The notes: generated by a model not told the origin, from the letters alone. Positions 7,562-17,408 are shown, numbered from the stretch's first letter. The stretch: DNA of 64,000 bases from Nocardia sp. CY41 (GCF_009829325.1 NZ_VUOS01000001.1:310001-374000); one strand, 5' to 3'. Made by a program: numbers and translations.

Positions 7562-9142
7562 CTACGTCTCCGCCAAACCCTCCTCGGTGAGCTCCAGGCG
7601 CCGGGTCACCCCGATGTCGTCGAGGAAGCGCGCATCGTGACTCACCACGATCAGCGCGCCCTCGAAGCTCGCCAGCGCCTGCGTGAGGTGCTCGAGACTG
7701 GGCAGGTCGAGATTGTTGGTCGGCTCGTCCAGCAGCAGCAACCGCGGCGCCGGATCCGCCAGCAACAGCATCGCCAACGCCGCCCGCAATCGCTCACCAC
7801 CCGACAACGCCGCGGCCGCGACATCGGCGTCCGTGCCGCGGAACAGGAAGCGAGCCAATTGCGCCCGGATCCGCTCCGCGGACGCATGCGGCGCCGTCGA
7901 GGCGACGTTCTCGAACACCGATCGCTGCTCGTCGAACACGTCCAGCCGCTGCGGCAGCATCCGCCACGGCACCTTCGGCCCTTCCTGCGTGATACGCCGC
8001 AGCAACGTCGTCTTGCCGACGCCGTTGCGTCCGGTCAGCGCGATCCGCTCCGGACCCGACACCCGCAACGTCACCGTCGGCCCGCACGCCAGCTCGACCT
8101 CGTCCAGTTCGATGACGTCTTGACCGGGGTACAGCCGGGTGTCGGGCAACTCCACGCGGATCTCCCGGTCGTCGCGCAGCAACTCCTTGGCCTGCTCGAG
8201 CTGATCCTTGGCGGTGTCGAGCTTCTCGATGTGGTTGTTGCGCAACTTGCCCGCGGACACTTGCGCCTGCCGTTTGCGTTCGGCCATGACGATCTTCGGC
8301 TCACGCTTCTGGTCCCACATCTTCTGCCCGTACCGCTGTCGGCGGTCCAGTTTGATGCGCGCCTCGACGAGTTCGCGGGCCTGCTTGCGAACATCGCTGC
8401 GCGCATCCCGGATCGCGGCACGGGCGGCTTCCTGCTCGGCCGCGACGATCCGCTCGTACTCGCTGAAATTCCCGCCGAACAGCCGGAGTTCGCCGTGGCG
8501 CAGCTCGGCGATGGACGCCATCCGCTCCAGCAGCTCCCGATCGTGGCTGACCGTGAGCACCGTGCCGGAGAATTGGCCGATCACCCCGTAGAGCCGTGCG
8601 CGCGCCACCCGATCCAGGTTGTTCGTCGGTTCGTCCAGCAGCAACACGTCCGGCTCGGCGAGCAACTCGGCGACCAGCCCGAGCAGCACCGTCTCGCCGC
8701 CGGAGAGGGTATCGAGCGTCCGGTCCAGCTGGTGCACCGAATCGGCGACGTAGTGCAGACCGAGTCGCGCCAGCAATGCCACCGCGCGTTCCTCGACGTC
8801 CCAGTGGTGACCGACCACGTCGAAGTCGGTGTCGTCACCTGCACCGGACTCGATGCGATGCAATGCTTTCCGCACTTCCGCGATGCCGAGCACCGCATCG
8901 ACTCGCTGCCCGGCGCTCAGCCCGAGGTCTTGGCGCAAGTACCCGAGATGACCGGTGACCGTGACCGAACCGCGAGCGGGCTTCAGCTCCCCCGCGATCA
9001 ACCGCAGCAGCGTGGACTTGCCCGCGCCGTTTCCGCCGACGAGGCCGATGTGACCGGGGCCGAGAACAGCGTCGAGCCCCTCGAACACCGGAGTGCCATC
9101 CGGCCAGCCGAAAGTGAGATCGGAAAAAGACAGATTGGTCAT
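7562..9142 (-). CDS. ABC-F family ATPase (ribosome protection / translation factor type)
   Basis: The 526-residue protein has two ABC ATPase domains and no membrane segments. Domain 1 has Walker A GLVGGNGAGKSTLL, signature LSGGE and Walker B VLLLDEPTNNLD. Domain 2 has ALTGRNGVGKTTLL, LSGGE and LLLLDEPTNNLD. A basic, coiled linker between them (about residues 210-300, rich in Arg/Lys/Glu) corresponds to the ribosome P-site interaction element. ABC-F proteins act on the ribosome; some confer resistance to 50S-targeting antibiotics, others tune translation. The ATG at 9142 has gggag five bases upstream and overlaps the stop of a short Arg-rich leader ORF, which suggests translation-coupled induction. 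Which antibiotic, if any, cannot be told. Confidence 0.9.
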   Translation of the reverse strand: MTNLSFSDLTFGWPDGTPVFEGLDAVLGPGHIGLVGGNGAGKSTLLRLIAGELKPARGSVTVTGHLGYLRQDLGLSAGQRVDAVLGIAEVRKALHRIESGAGDDTDFDVVGHHWDVEERAVALLARLGLHYVADSVHQLDRTLDTLSGGETVLLGLVAELLAEPDVLLLDEPTNNLDRVARARLYGVIGQFSGTVLTVSHDRELLERMASIAELRHGELRLFGGNFSEYERIVAAEQEAARAAIRDARSDVRKQARELVEARIKLDRRQRYGQKMWDQKREPKIVMAERKRQAQVSAGKLRNNHIEKLDTAKDQLEQAKELLRDDREIRVELPDTRLYPGQDVIELDEVELACGPTVTLRVSGPERIALTGRNGVGKTTLLRRITQEGPKVPWRMLPQRLDVFDEQRSVFENVASTAPHASAERIRAQLARFLFRGTDADVAAAALSGGERLRAALAMLLLADPAPRLLLLDEPTNNLDLPSLEHLTQALASFEGALIVVSHDARFLDDIGVTRRLELTEEGLAET

Positions 9143-9192
9143 GCCAGCTCCCAGAGGTTGCGACGAACACGGCGCGCGATGGCGGGCCGCAC
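9139..9192 (-). CDS. Putative 17-residue leader peptide upstream of the ABC-F gene
   Basis: A GTG at 9192, preceded by gagg nine bases upstream, opens a frame reading VRPAIARRVRRNLWELA and ending at TGA. The stop overlaps the ABC-F start codon (ATGA). Five of the 17 residues are Arg. Short, Arg-rich ORFs are known upstream of actinobacterial antibiotic-resistance genes, where a stalled ribosome induces the downstream gene. The reading frame and overlap are seen directly; the regulatory role is inferred. Confidence 0.5.
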   Translation of the reverse strand: MRPAIARRVRRNLWELA

Positions 9193-9305
9193 GAGTGGCT
9201 ACCTCAAATGAGCAACGGCAGACTCCGATCAACGGGAATAAGACCTCTACAGGTTAAACACAACCGCCGTGCCTGCGCCAGTGCGATTCGGATCACATGT
9301 CCGGG

Positions 9306-9911
9306 TCAGGAGGACGCTCCGATGGCGGCGGCCACGGCCACGGGCAGCGGATAGGGGCGCTCCTCGGGAAGGGCGCGAGCCGCCGCATCCAGCTTCCCCG
9401 CGGCCACCATGCTCCACAGTTGCCGCACGTCCCCGGTGACATCGCGGATTCCGGTGATCCAGCGGTCGAGATAGTGGCCAACGGCGATGCCGCCCAAGCC
9501 CACTTGCAAGGAGCGGTACGACAGCGGCCGATGCGCGAGGTCGCGTTCCGGGTCCCACTGGACGCGTACCGGACTCGCCTGCAACCGCTCGGCCCAGACC
9601 TCTCGATCCGGGTACAGTTTCGGCTGGTAGTGGCTGAGACAGGCATGCGCCAGCGCCCACTCGAACCCCGAACGGGTGATCGTGATCGCCAGGACCCGTT
9701 CCTGGCCGGGCTTGCTCGCCCACGCGCAGCGATACATCATCCACAGGAACGAAGGCTTGATCCACGTCATCCGTTCCCGGCGGAACGGGGCCACGAAAGT
9801 TCCCGCGGCAAGGGCGGGTTCGGCGATCTCCGGGGAGTATGCCTGGTAGACGACGATCGTGTGCTCGTCGTAGACCGCCCGGATCCGGCGCGGCGGCTCG
9901 TCAGGTCGCAT
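9306..9911 (-). CDS. DUF4291 family protein
   Basis: The 201-residue protein begins at the ATG at 9911. It has the features I associate with DUF4291: RRIRAVYDEHTIVVYQAYSP near the N-terminus, FRRERMTWIKPSFLWMMYR, and WDPERDLAH followed by RSLQVGLGG. There is no signal peptide or membrane helix. The family has no established biochemical role that I know of. It stands alone on the minus strand between apt and the ABC-F gene. Confidence 0.75.
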   Translation of the reverse strand: MRPDEPPRRIRAVYDEHTIVVYQAYSPEIAEPALAAGTFVAPFRRERMTWIKPSFLWMMYRCAWASKPGQERVLAITITRSGFEWALAHACLSHYQPKLYPDREVWAERLQASPVRVQWDPERDLAHRPLSYRSLQVGLGGIAVGHYLDRWITGIRDVTGDVRQLWSMVAAGKLDAAARALPEERPYPLPVAVAAAIGASS

Positions 9912-9993
9912 GCCGCGATCCTGACAGCCGCCGCGAACCGGGGCAACAGGTTTCGGCGGGACTTCTCCCGCACGCCGGCAGATACCGGTGCGC

Positions 9994-10566
9994 TCAGAGC
10001 TGGACGATCGACGTCAGCGGGTAGTCGCCCTGCCGGTCGCGTCCGCCGAGGAACCCTAGTTCCAGCACCACCGCGGCGGCGGCCACTTCGGCGCCCGCCT
10101 GCTTGAACAGTTCGGCGGCGGCGGCGAGGGTGCCGCCGGTGGCGAGGACGTCGTCCAGCAACAGGACACGACGGCCCGCCAGTTCGATGCCGTCCGCGGG
10201 AATCTCCAGCGCGGCGGTGCCGTATTCGAGGCTGTACTCCCGGCTGATGACCGGCGGCGGCAGCTTGCCCGCCTTGCGGACGGCGAGCACACCGGTACCG
10301 AGCGAGGCGGCGACACCGGCTCCGAGCAGGAAGCCGCGAGCGTCGACGCCTGCCACCAGATCGGCGTCGGGGGCGCAGGCGGCCAGGCAGTCGACCACCG
10401 CGCGGAAGCCCTCGGCATCGGCGAACACCGGGGTGAGATCCGCGAAACGGACACCGGGTGAGGGAAAGTCGTCGTGCCAACGGGTCAAACGGTCGACCAT
10501 CTCGGCGGCTTTGGTGGTCCGTTCGGCGGCTACGTCCTCGGATTCGATTGCCGCGTGCTTGCTCAT
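9994..10566 (-). CDS. apt: Adenine phosphoribosyltransferase
   Basis: It converts adenine and PRPP to AMP in purine salvage. The 190-residue protein has the PRPP loop VLLLDDVLATGGTL at about 143-156 and the upstream VAGVDARGFLLGAGVA typical of Apt. The ATG at 10566 has ggagagg five bases upstream; a GTG two codons earlier (10572) is possible. Upstream on the same strand are the binding lipoprotein and secF-secD, as in M. tuberculosis, but the usual downstream partner relA is displaced by about 9.3 kb. Confidence 0.93.
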   Translation of the reverse strand: MSKHAAIESEDVAAERTTKAAEMVDRLTRWHDDFPSPGVRFADLTPVFADAEGFRAVVDCLAACAPDADLVAGVDARGFLLGAGVAASLGTGVLAVRKAGKLPPPVISREYSLEYGTAALEIPADGIELAGRRVLLLDDVLATGGTLAAAAELFKQAGAEVAAAAVVLELGFLGGRDRQGDYPLTSIVQL

Positions 10567-10604
10567 CGACACCTCTCCATGCTCACATCACCCAACACCG
10601 TCGA

Positions 10605-12326
10605 TCACCGCTCGAGCACCCACCGGTCCATGTTCCAGCCGGATCCGGCCTGGGTGGGGGCGGCGATCCCGTTGCGCAGCCCCTTGCCGAAGGCGATCGT
10701 GCGCGGGGTGGCGAACAACGGGATACTCGGCAGCTCCGCCCACAGCAGGTTCTCCGCCTCGGTGAGCAGATTCAGCTGTACGGCCGAATTGTCGTCGGCC
10801 CCGAGCTGATCGGTGATCGCATCGTAACGGCCGTTGCCGAACCGTCCGAAATTGAGACCGCTACCGGTGCGCAACGCGCTGGTCGCGGCCACTCCCCCCA
10901 GCGAGCCCGCCGGACCGGGCGCCGACGCGGTGCTGCCGAGGACGGCGTCGACCTTGCCCTCGGCGAGCCGGGCGGGGGTGAAGTCGGGTGCACCGGCGTC
11001 CACCACGGTGATGCCCGCCGGTTTGCAGGCCTCGGCGATCAGGGCGACGGTCTGCGCACGCCGATCGTCCGGACCCGCGTAGCCGATCCGCACCGTGGGG
11101 TTCGGCGCGCCGGAAGCCGCCACCGCCCTGGTCGCGTTCGCCACATCGCCGCCGGAGTAATTCTTCGACGCGCCGATCACGGCCGGGTAGAACAGGGAAT
11201 CCTGTTGCACGACATGCGCGTTCAACGGACCCGAGCCGAGCCCGGTCTTCGGCGCGTCCGGCGCCTTGCCGAGCTTGTCGAACAGCGTCTGACGCGGCAG
11301 GCACAACGCGAACGCCCGGCGCGCCTCGATCGAGGAGAAGACGCCGCCGGTCGCCAGCACCAGCTGCTCGGCGCCCCGGCCGGGCACGGTCTGCACCGAG
11401 AAGCCGCTCAGATTCAGGTCTTTCACCGACTGCGCACCGATGTCGAGCACGCCTACGGCGTTCTCGCCGACCTTCTTCTTCAGGTCGAAGGTCTTGGGCC
11501 ACACCACGATCCGCCCGGTCGCCGGTTTGTTGCCCCACCATCGTTCGTTGGCCACCAGCACCAAGCCGTCCTCGCTGCCGAAGGACTCGATGCGGTAGGG
11601 CCCCGACGACGGGAAGCGCGACAGGTCCAGCCGGCCGTCGGCCGGAATGGTCCAGCCGGTGTTCCAGAATTCCGCGATCCGGCCGAGAGCGTTCGGGTCG
11701 CCGGTCTGCAACGCCGACACGACGTTGGGCACGTTCGCCACCCGGGCCGCGACGTGCGCGGGCATCAGCTCACCCGCCGTGAACAAGGTGCGCCACGGCA
11801 GATAACGCCGCCCGGGCCGGAACACCACCGTGGCATCCCGTGAGCCGGGCTGGCAGTCGACTCGCTCGATGGCGTCGTAGCCGCTGGTGCTCGCGGCGTC
11901 GAACAGGGGAACCGGACCCCGGTCCCCCGGTTTGGTGTACCGCCCGCTGCGGGCGGCCCACGCCAGCACCAAGTCGTCGCAGGAGGTCGGCACACCGTCG
12001 GAGTAGACGCCGTCGGGATTGAGGCGGTACTGAATGGTCTGCGACTCGCCCGGCACCTCCTTGGCGGTGCCGAAGTCGGTGTCGGCGACCTGCTGGCCAT
12101 CGGGACCGGTGTAGAAGAACCCCGTGAGCACCCGGGAGAACACCGCGGGGGATCCGGAACTCGCCCCTAGCGTGCTGCCGCCGTTATAGGTGGCGATGAT
12201 GGCATCTGTCGCGTAGCCGATGGAGGGCACCTGATTCTTGCTGGAGCAGCCGACCATCAGCCCGGCGGCCAGCGTGCCCGCAGCAAGCGCTCCGATCAGT
12301 CGTACCGCACTGCGTGGCTGTCGCAT
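10605..12326 (-). CDS. Peptide-type ABC transporter substrate-binding lipoprotein (Rv2585c-like)
   Basis: The 573-residue protein starts with a lipoprotein signal: a basic N-terminus, a hydrophobic stretch and the lipobox LMVGC (Cys at about 27). The mature part follows the family 5 solute-binding (DppA/OppA) pattern, with FSRVLTGFFYTGPDG near the N-terminus and PFPSSGPYRIESF further on. No permease or ATPase genes are adjacent. Position between secF and apt matches Rv2585c of M. tuberculosis, so it is likely the orthologue. The ligand is unknown. Confidence 0.85.
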   Translation of the reverse strand: MRQPRSAVRLIGALAAGTLAAGLMVGCSSKNQVPSIGYATDAIIATYNGGSTLGASSGSPAVFSRVLTGFFYTGPDGQQVADTDFGTAKEVPGESQTIQYRLNPDGVYSDGVPTSCDDLVLAWAARSGRYTKPGDRGPVPLFDAASTSGYDAIERVDCQPGSRDATVVFRPGRRYLPWRTLFTAGELMPAHVAARVANVPNVVSALQTGDPNALGRIAEFWNTGWTIPADGRLDLSRFPSSGPYRIESFGSEDGLVLVANERWWGNKPATGRIVVWPKTFDLKKKVGENAVGVLDIGAQSVKDLNLSGFSVQTVPGRGAEQLVLATGGVFSSIEARRAFALCLPRQTLFDKLGKAPDAPKTGLGSGPLNAHVVQQDSLFYPAVIGASKNYSGGDVANATRAVAASGAPNPTVRIGYAGPDDRRAQTVALIAEACKPAGITVVDAGAPDFTPARLAEGKVDAVLGSTASAPGPAGSLGGVAATSALRTGSGLNFGRFGNGRYDAITDQLGADDNSAVQLNLLTEAENLLWAELPSIPLFATPRTIAFGKGLRNGIAAPTQAGSGWNMDRWVLER

Positions 12327-12344
12327 GAAACCCCTTGCCTGGTG

Positions 12345-13580
12345 TCAGTTCCGCCTCTTGTGCCGTTTACCGCTCGGGCGCGCACCGGGTCGCGGCGTCT
12401 GCCCGGCCGCGCGCTGCCTGCGCGGCGTCTCGTCGAAATCCCGGCCCGCCGCCATGCTCGCCCGGCGCTCGGCCACGGCGCTCGCCCGGGCGCTCGCCGC
12501 CCCGGCCCGCTTGGCCATGACCTTCTTCGTGTGCGCCGCCACGGGCCCCCAGCGTTCCTTGATCGAGACCAGCAGCGGGGTCGCGAAGAAGATCGAGGAG
12601 TACGTGCCGACCAGCAGACCCACCAGCTGCACCAGCGCCAAGTCCTTGAGCGTGCCCACCCCCAGCATCCAGACCGCGATCACCATCAAACCGACGATCG
12701 GCAGGATGCCGATCAAGGCGGTGTTGATCGAGCGCATGAGCGTCTGGTTCACCGCGAGGTTGGCCTGCTCGCCGTAGGTGCGGCGGGTCAGGTGCAGGAT
12801 ACCGTGGGTGTTCTCCTCGACCTTGTCGAACACGACGACGGAGTCGTAGAGCGAGAAGCCGAGAATGGTGAGGATGCCGATCACCGTGGCCGGGGTGACC
12901 TCCAAACCGACCAGCGAGTACACGCCCGCGGTGACGGTGACGTCGAAGGCCAGCGCCGCCAGCGCCGCGATGGCCATGTGCGTCTCGAAGCGGATCGCGA
13001 TGTAGACCGCGACCAGCACGAGGAAGACCGCGAGCGCGATCAGCGCCTTGCGGGTGATCTGATCGCCCCAGGTCTCGCTGACGTCGGACGTGCTGATCGC
13101 GGCCAGGCTCGGGTTGCCGTTCTTGTCCTTCGGCTGGAACTTCGTGAACAGCGCGTTGTTCAGCGCCTCCACTTGATTCTGGTCCAGCGCCTCGGAACGG
13201 ATCAGCATGGTGGCCGATCCGCCGGTGCCGACGGTCTGCACCGAGACCGGGTCGGTGCCGATGGCGCCGCGGTAGACGTCCTCCACCGCGCTGGTGGTCG
13301 CGTCCCCCGCCGGGAACTGGATGCGCGAACCGCCCTCGAAGTCGATACCGAAGTTGAACCCGCGGAAGATGATGCTGCCCAGCGAGACGAGCACGATCGC
13401 GGCGGTGATCAGATACCACATGCGGCGCTTGCCGATGACGTCGACCGCGCCGGTGCCGGTGTAGAGGCGGTTGAAGAAGCCGTGCTTGGGCGGCTGCGGC
13501 TCGCCGACCGCCGCGAACACGTCGGTGGTCTCGGTGGCGCTCGTCTTGTCGAGCGAGGGAGTGGTGTGGCTGTTGGTCAT
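12345..13580 (-). CDS. secF: Protein translocase subunit SecF
   Basis: With SecD it forms the membrane complex that uses proton motive force to complete Sec protein export. The 411-residue protein has one N-terminal helix, a periplasmic loop opening with the SecF signature FGIDFEGGSRIQFP, and five C-terminal helices including VGILTILGFSLYDSVVVFDKV. The start is the ATG at 13580, seven bases after the secD stop. The N-terminal 45 residues are hydrophilic and the C-terminal 50 residues are basic and disordered, as in other actinobacteria. Confidence 0.95.
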   Translation of the reverse strand: MTNSHTTPSLDKTSATETTDVFAAVGEPQPPKHGFFNRLYTGTGAVDVIGKRRMWYLITAAIVLVSLGSIIFRGFNFGIDFEGGSRIQFPAGDATTSAVEDVYRGAIGTDPVSVQTVGTGGSATMLIRSEALDQNQVEALNNALFTKFQPKDKNGNPSLAAISTSDVSETWGDQITRKALIALAVFLVLVAVYIAIRFETHMAIAALAALAFDVTVTAGVYSLVGLEVTPATVIGILTILGFSLYDSVVVFDKVEENTHGILHLTRRTYGEQANLAVNQTLMRSINTALIGILPIVGLMVIAVWMLGVGTLKDLALVQLVGLLVGTYSSIFFATPLLVSIKERWGPVAAHTKKVMAKRAGAASARASAVAERRASMAAGRDFDETPRRQRAAGQTPRPGARPSGKRHKRRN

Positions 13581-13587
13581 CGCGTCC

Positions 13588-15270
13588 TCACGCCTTCCCG
13601 AGGGCGGCCTCGGCCGCCTTCCGCTCACGGGCGATCTGCTGGATCGCGCCGAGGCCGTTCACCGACGGCTTGGACCAGAACGCCGTGCGCGAAGCGAGCA
13701 GCACCAGCGGCGAAGTGACCAGGAACACCACGACGACGTCGAGAATCGTGGTGAGACCGAGGGTGAACGCGAAGCCCTTGACCTGGCCGACGGCCAGGAT
13801 GTACAGCACCGCGGCGGCGATGAAGCTGACCGCGTTGCCGGACAGGATGGTCCGGCGGGCACGCTGCCAACCGCGCGGAGCAGCGGAACGGAAGCTGCGC
13901 CCCTCACGCATCTCGTCCTTGATGCGTTCGAAGAACACCACGAACGAGTCGGCGGTCATGCCGATACCGATGATCAGACCCGCGATGCCGGCGAGGTCCA
14001 GCGTGAATCCGATCCAGCGTCCGAGCAGCACCATGATGCCGTAGACCGCGAATCCGGAGGCCACCAGCGACAGACCGGTGACAAAGCCGAGCATCCGGTA
14101 GTAGGCGAGGCAGTAGAGCAACACCACCGCCAAGCCCATCGCTCCGGCGAGCAGACCCGCCTTCAGCGAGGACAGGCCGAGCGTCGCGGAGACCGTCTCG
14201 GCCTCGGAGGTCTGGAACGACAGCGGCAGCGAGCCGTACTTCAGCGTGTTCGCCAGTTCTTTCGCCGACGTGGCGGTGAAGTTGCCCGAGATCTGGGTGC
14301 GGCCGCCCTGCTGCGGGCCCTGCTGCACGACCGGCGCGCTGACCACCTTCGAGTCGAGCACGAAGGCGACCCGCTTGTAGACGTACTCGCCGGTCAGCGC
14401 CGCCCACGCGTCGCTGCCGCCGGACTTGAAGTCCAGGTAGACCTCGTGCCTGGCCTGCTGCTGGTTCAGGCCCGAGGTGGCGTCCTTGATTTCTTGGCCG
14501 TCGATGCGGCTCTTGTCCAGCAGGAAGACCTCGGTGCCGTCGGTCGAGCAGGTCACCAACGGCAGCGCCGGGTCGTCGTTGCCCGTGAGTGGATCGGCCT
14601 TCCCGCAGTCCAGGGTGGCCAGCGCGGCCTGCTGCACCGACGCGTCGGTGCTCTGGCGCAGCGCCTTGGCGGCCTGGATCTCCTTGGTGGCTTCTTCGGT
14701 GGGCGTCAGCGAGGGATCGGCGGGCGGCTGCGTCGGCTGCTGAGCGGGGAACACGCGCTGCTGCGGCGCGGGTGCCTGCTGGTCGGTCTCCGGCGCGGCG
14801 GGCTGCGTCGTCTCCGGCGTCGTGGGCTGCGCGGCGGGCGCGGGCTGCGTGCCCGGCGTGGTCTGCGGGGGCGTCGCGCCGCGACCGGCCGCGGGCACCG
14901 CCTGCAACACGGGGCGGATGTACAGCTTGGCGGTGGTCGCCAGCGCGCGCGCCTGCTGCCCGTCGTCGCCGGGCACGGTGATCACGATGTTGTCGCCGTC
15001 GATGACGACTTCCGAGCCGCCGACGCCGAGCCCGTTCACCCGGTTCTCGATGATGTCCTGCGCCTTCTTCAAGCTGTCCTGGCTCGGCTTGCTGCCGTCC
15101 GGCGTGCGCGCGGACAGCGTGACGCGGGTGCCGCCCTGCAGGTCGATACCGAGTTTGGGTGTCGGGGACTTGTCACCGGTGAAGAACACCAGCGCATAGA
15201 TCACGGCCAGCAGCGCGGCGTAGACACCGAGCAGCCGCAGCGGGTGCGCCGATCCCTGGGAAGGTGGCAC
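13588..15270 (-). CDS. secD: Protein translocase subunit SecD
   Basis: This is the partner of SecF in post-translocational protein export. The 560-residue protein has an N-terminal helix, the P1 domain opening [15 protein letters not shown], and six helices at the C-terminus with [19 protein letters not shown]. The P1 domain is split by about 60 residues rich in Pro, Gln and Thr (from about residue 125). Mycobacterial SecD has a similar Pro/Gln-rich insert, so this looks lineage-typical. The start is the GTG at 15270; the nearest ribosome site (taggag) is about 12 bases upstream. Confidence 0.95.
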   Translation of the reverse strand: MPPSQGSAHPLRLLGVYAALLAVIYALVFFTGDKSPTPKLGIDLQGGTRVTLSARTPDGSKPSQDSLKKAQDIIENRVNGLGVGGSEVVIDGDNIVITVPGDDGQQARALATTAKLYIRPVLQAVPAAGRGATPPQTTPGTQPAPAAQPTTPETTQPAAPETDQQAPAPQQRVFPAQQPTQPPADPSLTPTEEATKEIQAAKALRQSTDASVQQAALATLDCGKADPLTGNDDPALPLVTCSTDGTEVFLLDKSRIDGQEIKDATSGLNQQQARHEVYLDFKSGGSDAWAALTGEYVYKRVAFVLDSKVVSAPVVQQGPQQGGRTQISGNFTATSAKELANTLKYGSLPLSFQTSEAETVSATLGLSSLKAGLLAGAMGLAVVLLYCLAYYRMLGFVTGLSLVASGFAVYGIMVLLGRWIGFTLDLAGIAGLIIGIGMTADSFVVFFERIKDEMREGRSFRSAAPRGWQRARRTILSGNAVSFIAAAVLYILAVGQVKGFAFTLGLTTILDVVVVFLVTSPLVLLASRTAFWSKPSVNGLGAIQQIARERKAAEAALGKA

Positions 15271-15390
15271 AGTACGTCATCTCCTAGGCGGGAAGTCGAG
15301 GATGGAACATGCGGACGTGCTCCAGCTACGCCGGGTGCGCGGACGGACGGCCGCGGCGACATCCGGCGAGCCGGGGCACTACCGGAACGA

Positions 15391-15750
15391 TCAGTCCTTG
15401 GTCAGGCGGGTCTCGGTCTGCTCGGCGGATTCCTCGACGGCGTCGGTGGTGTCCGAGCCGGTGGCCTCCGAGCCGGTCTCCTCGGTGCTCACCGCATCGT
15501 CGGTGCGCACCTCACGGATGGCCTGGCGCAGCCACGTGGTGACCACGTCCTCGGCGATCTCGAGGTCGACCGTGGTGTCGTCGAGTTCGACCACGGTGCC
15601 GTACAGACCCGACGTGGTGACGACCTGATCGCCGATCTTCAGGTTGTCCTGCATGCTGGCGACCTTCTCGGCTTCCCGCTTCTGACGGCGGACACCGAGG
15701 AACATCGGCACGAGCAGGGCTACCAGTAGCAGCGGAAACAGCAGTTCCAT
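15391..15750 (-). CDS. yajC: Preprotein translocase subunit YajC
   Basis: YajC associates with SecDF. The 119-residue protein has one N-terminal membrane helix (MELLFPLLLVALLVPMFLGV), then the conserved cytosolic core with LKIGDQVVTTSGLYGTVVEL. An acidic Ser/Thr/Glu-rich tail follows. It is the first gene of the yajC-secD-secF-lipoprotein-apt series on the minus strand. Confidence 0.93.
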   Translation of the reverse strand: MELLFPLLLVALLVPMFLGVRRQKREAEKVASMQDNLKIGDQVVTTSGLYGTVVELDDTTVDLEIAEDVVTTWLRQAIREVRTDDAVSTEETGSEATGSDTTDAVEESAEQTETRLTKD

Positions 15751-15917
15751 CGTCGAAGTCAGTCCCTAGTGTCGTGGGTGGGATGGACAAGTACCCACAT
15801 AGTCTGCCAGTTCGCCGCGCGGGTGCCACACCCGCACGCCCGCCGGGCAGCTACAACTTCGCCATCGCACACCGGATCGCCCCCCGGACACGCTCCGGCG
15901 GGCGAGCGGCGTCGCCG

Positions 15918-17408
15918 TCAGGCGGTCCTGCCGTAGACGTAATCCTCCAGCGGGAAGGCGACCGCTTCGCGATGCGCGTTGAGCGTGCTGGTCGGCCGCA
16001 GCAGGGCGGCCTCGCCGTGCGGGTTGAAGTAGTAGCTGCGCGCGGTGGCGCAGTCGCCGCCATAGAACACCGACGAGCCGAGCTTGGCGGTGACCCGGTC
16101 CAGGAAGGCCGCGTTCGCTTGCTCGGTGACCTCGAAGGTGGTCTCGCCCCGGCGGCGCAGCTCGCCGAACAATCGGCCCATGTGCTTCATCTGGGCTTCG
16201 ATGGTGGTGAAGTAGGACAGGCCGCTGTAGGAGTACGGGCTGTTGAGACTGAGGAAGTTCGGGAACTTCGGCACCGTGATGCCCTCGTAGGCTTGGAAAC
16301 GGTTGTCCCGCCAAAACTTTCCGAGGTTCACCCCGTCCCGGCCGATGATCTCGATGGCCGGGAAGTTCACGTCCCACAGATTGAAGCCGGTGGCCAGGAT
16401 CAGGGTGTCGATCTCGGTCTTGTGCCCGTCGGCGGTGACGATGCCGTCCGGTTCGATGTGGTCGATCGAATTCGTCTCCAGCCGCACGTGCGGTTGGTTG
16501 AACGTGGTGAAGTAGTGGTTGGAGAAGGTCGGCCGCTTGCACCCGAAGTCGTAGTGCGGGGTGAGCTGCCTGCGCGTCTCCTTGTCGCGCACGGACGCCC
16601 GCAGATGCGCCTTGGCCAGCGCTCCCGCGCCCTTGTTCAACAGCCGGGCCTGCTTGAAATGCAGCACCCCGACCACCATCAGCGCCTCCAGCAGGCTGGT
16701 GTTGACCAGTCGCGCGGCCTTCTGCGTGACCGGAACCCGTTCGAACAGCTTTCGGACCGGCGCGGGGATCGCGGTATCGATCTTCGGGACCACCCAGATC
16801 GGTGTGCGCTGGAACACCGTGAGCTCCCGCGCCTTCTTGGCAACCTCGGGCACCAGCTGCACGGCGGTGGCGCCGGTGCCGATGATCGCGGCTCGGCGGC
16901 CGGTGAGGTCGAAACCGTCCTCCCACGCGGTGGTGTGGATGATCTTGCCCGCGAACGAGTCGATGCCCGGGAAGGGAGGCGTGTAGGGCTGGGAGAGGAA
17001 TCCGGTCGCGGTCAGCAGATAGCGCCCGGTGACGGTCTCCCCGCCCGCGATCGAGACCACCCAGTGCTGCTGCTCCTCGTCCCAGCGCGCGCCGTCGACG
17101 ACGGTGCCGAAGCGCATCCGGCGGCGCAGGCCGTACTTGTCCGCGACGTACCGGGCGTACTTCTTCAGCTCTTCGCCCGGAGCGAACAGCCGCGACCAGT
17201 GCGGATTCGGTTCGAAGGAGTAGGAGTAGGTGACCGAGGCGATGTCGACCGCCAGACCCGGATAGTGGTTCACGTGCCACGTACCGCCGAGATCATCCTC
17301 GCGTTCGAGGATGACGTAATTGCCCAGGCCGAGCCGATCGAGCTGAATGCCCGCTCCCATGCCCCCGAACCCCGCACCGACCACGACCGCGTCGTATTGA
17401 GGCGCCAC
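15918..17408 (-). CDS. Flavin monooxygenase, Baeyer-Villiger type
   Basis: The 496-residue cytoplasmic enzyme should use FAD and NADPH to insert one oxygen atom into a ketone or related substrate. It has the FAD Rossmann motif GAGFGGMGAG near the N-terminus, GGTWHVNHYPGLAVDI, the Baeyer-Villiger fingerprint region FAGKIIHTTAWED, and a second nucleotide site GTGATAVQLVPEV. The GTG at 17408 has a perfect aggagg eight bases upstream. It diverges from a TetR regulator, with a 22-bp palindrome between the two, so it is probably repressed by that protein. It sits in the position where mycobacteria have gabT. Confidence 0.88.
   Translation of the reverse strand: MAPQYDAVVVGAGFGGMGAGIQLDRLGLGNYVILEREDDLGGTWHVNHYPGLAVDIASVTYSYSFEPNPHWSRLFAPGEELKKYARYVADKYGLRRRMRFGTVVDGARWDEEQQHWVVSIAGGETVTGRYLLTATGFLSQPYTPPFPGIDSFAGKIIHTTAWEDGFDLTGRRAAIIGTGATAVQLVPEVAKKARELTVFQRTPIWVVPKIDTAIPAPVRKLFERVPVTQKAARLVNTSLLEALMVVGVLHFKQARLLNKGAGALAKAHLRASVRDKETRRQLTPHYDFGCKRPTFSNHYFTTFNQPHVRLETNSIDHIEPDGIVTADGHKTEIDTLILATGFNLWDVNFPAIEIIGRDGVNLGKFWRDNRFQAYEGITVPKFPNFLSLNSPYSYSGLSYFTTIEAQMKHMGRLFGELRRRGETTFEVTEQANAAFLDRVTAKLGSSVFYGGDCATARSYYFNPHGEAALLRPTSTLNAHREAVAFPLEDYVYGRTA

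Noticed and set aside
7457..9211. 584-codon plus-strand frame opposite the ABC-F gene
   Set aside because: Composition is Gln/Arg/His-rich, as expected for the antisense of a high-GC gene; the minus strand has two complete ABC domains.
12342..15729. Long plus-strand frames opposite secF and secD
   Set aside because: They are antisense shadows; SecF and SecD motifs are clear on the minus strand.
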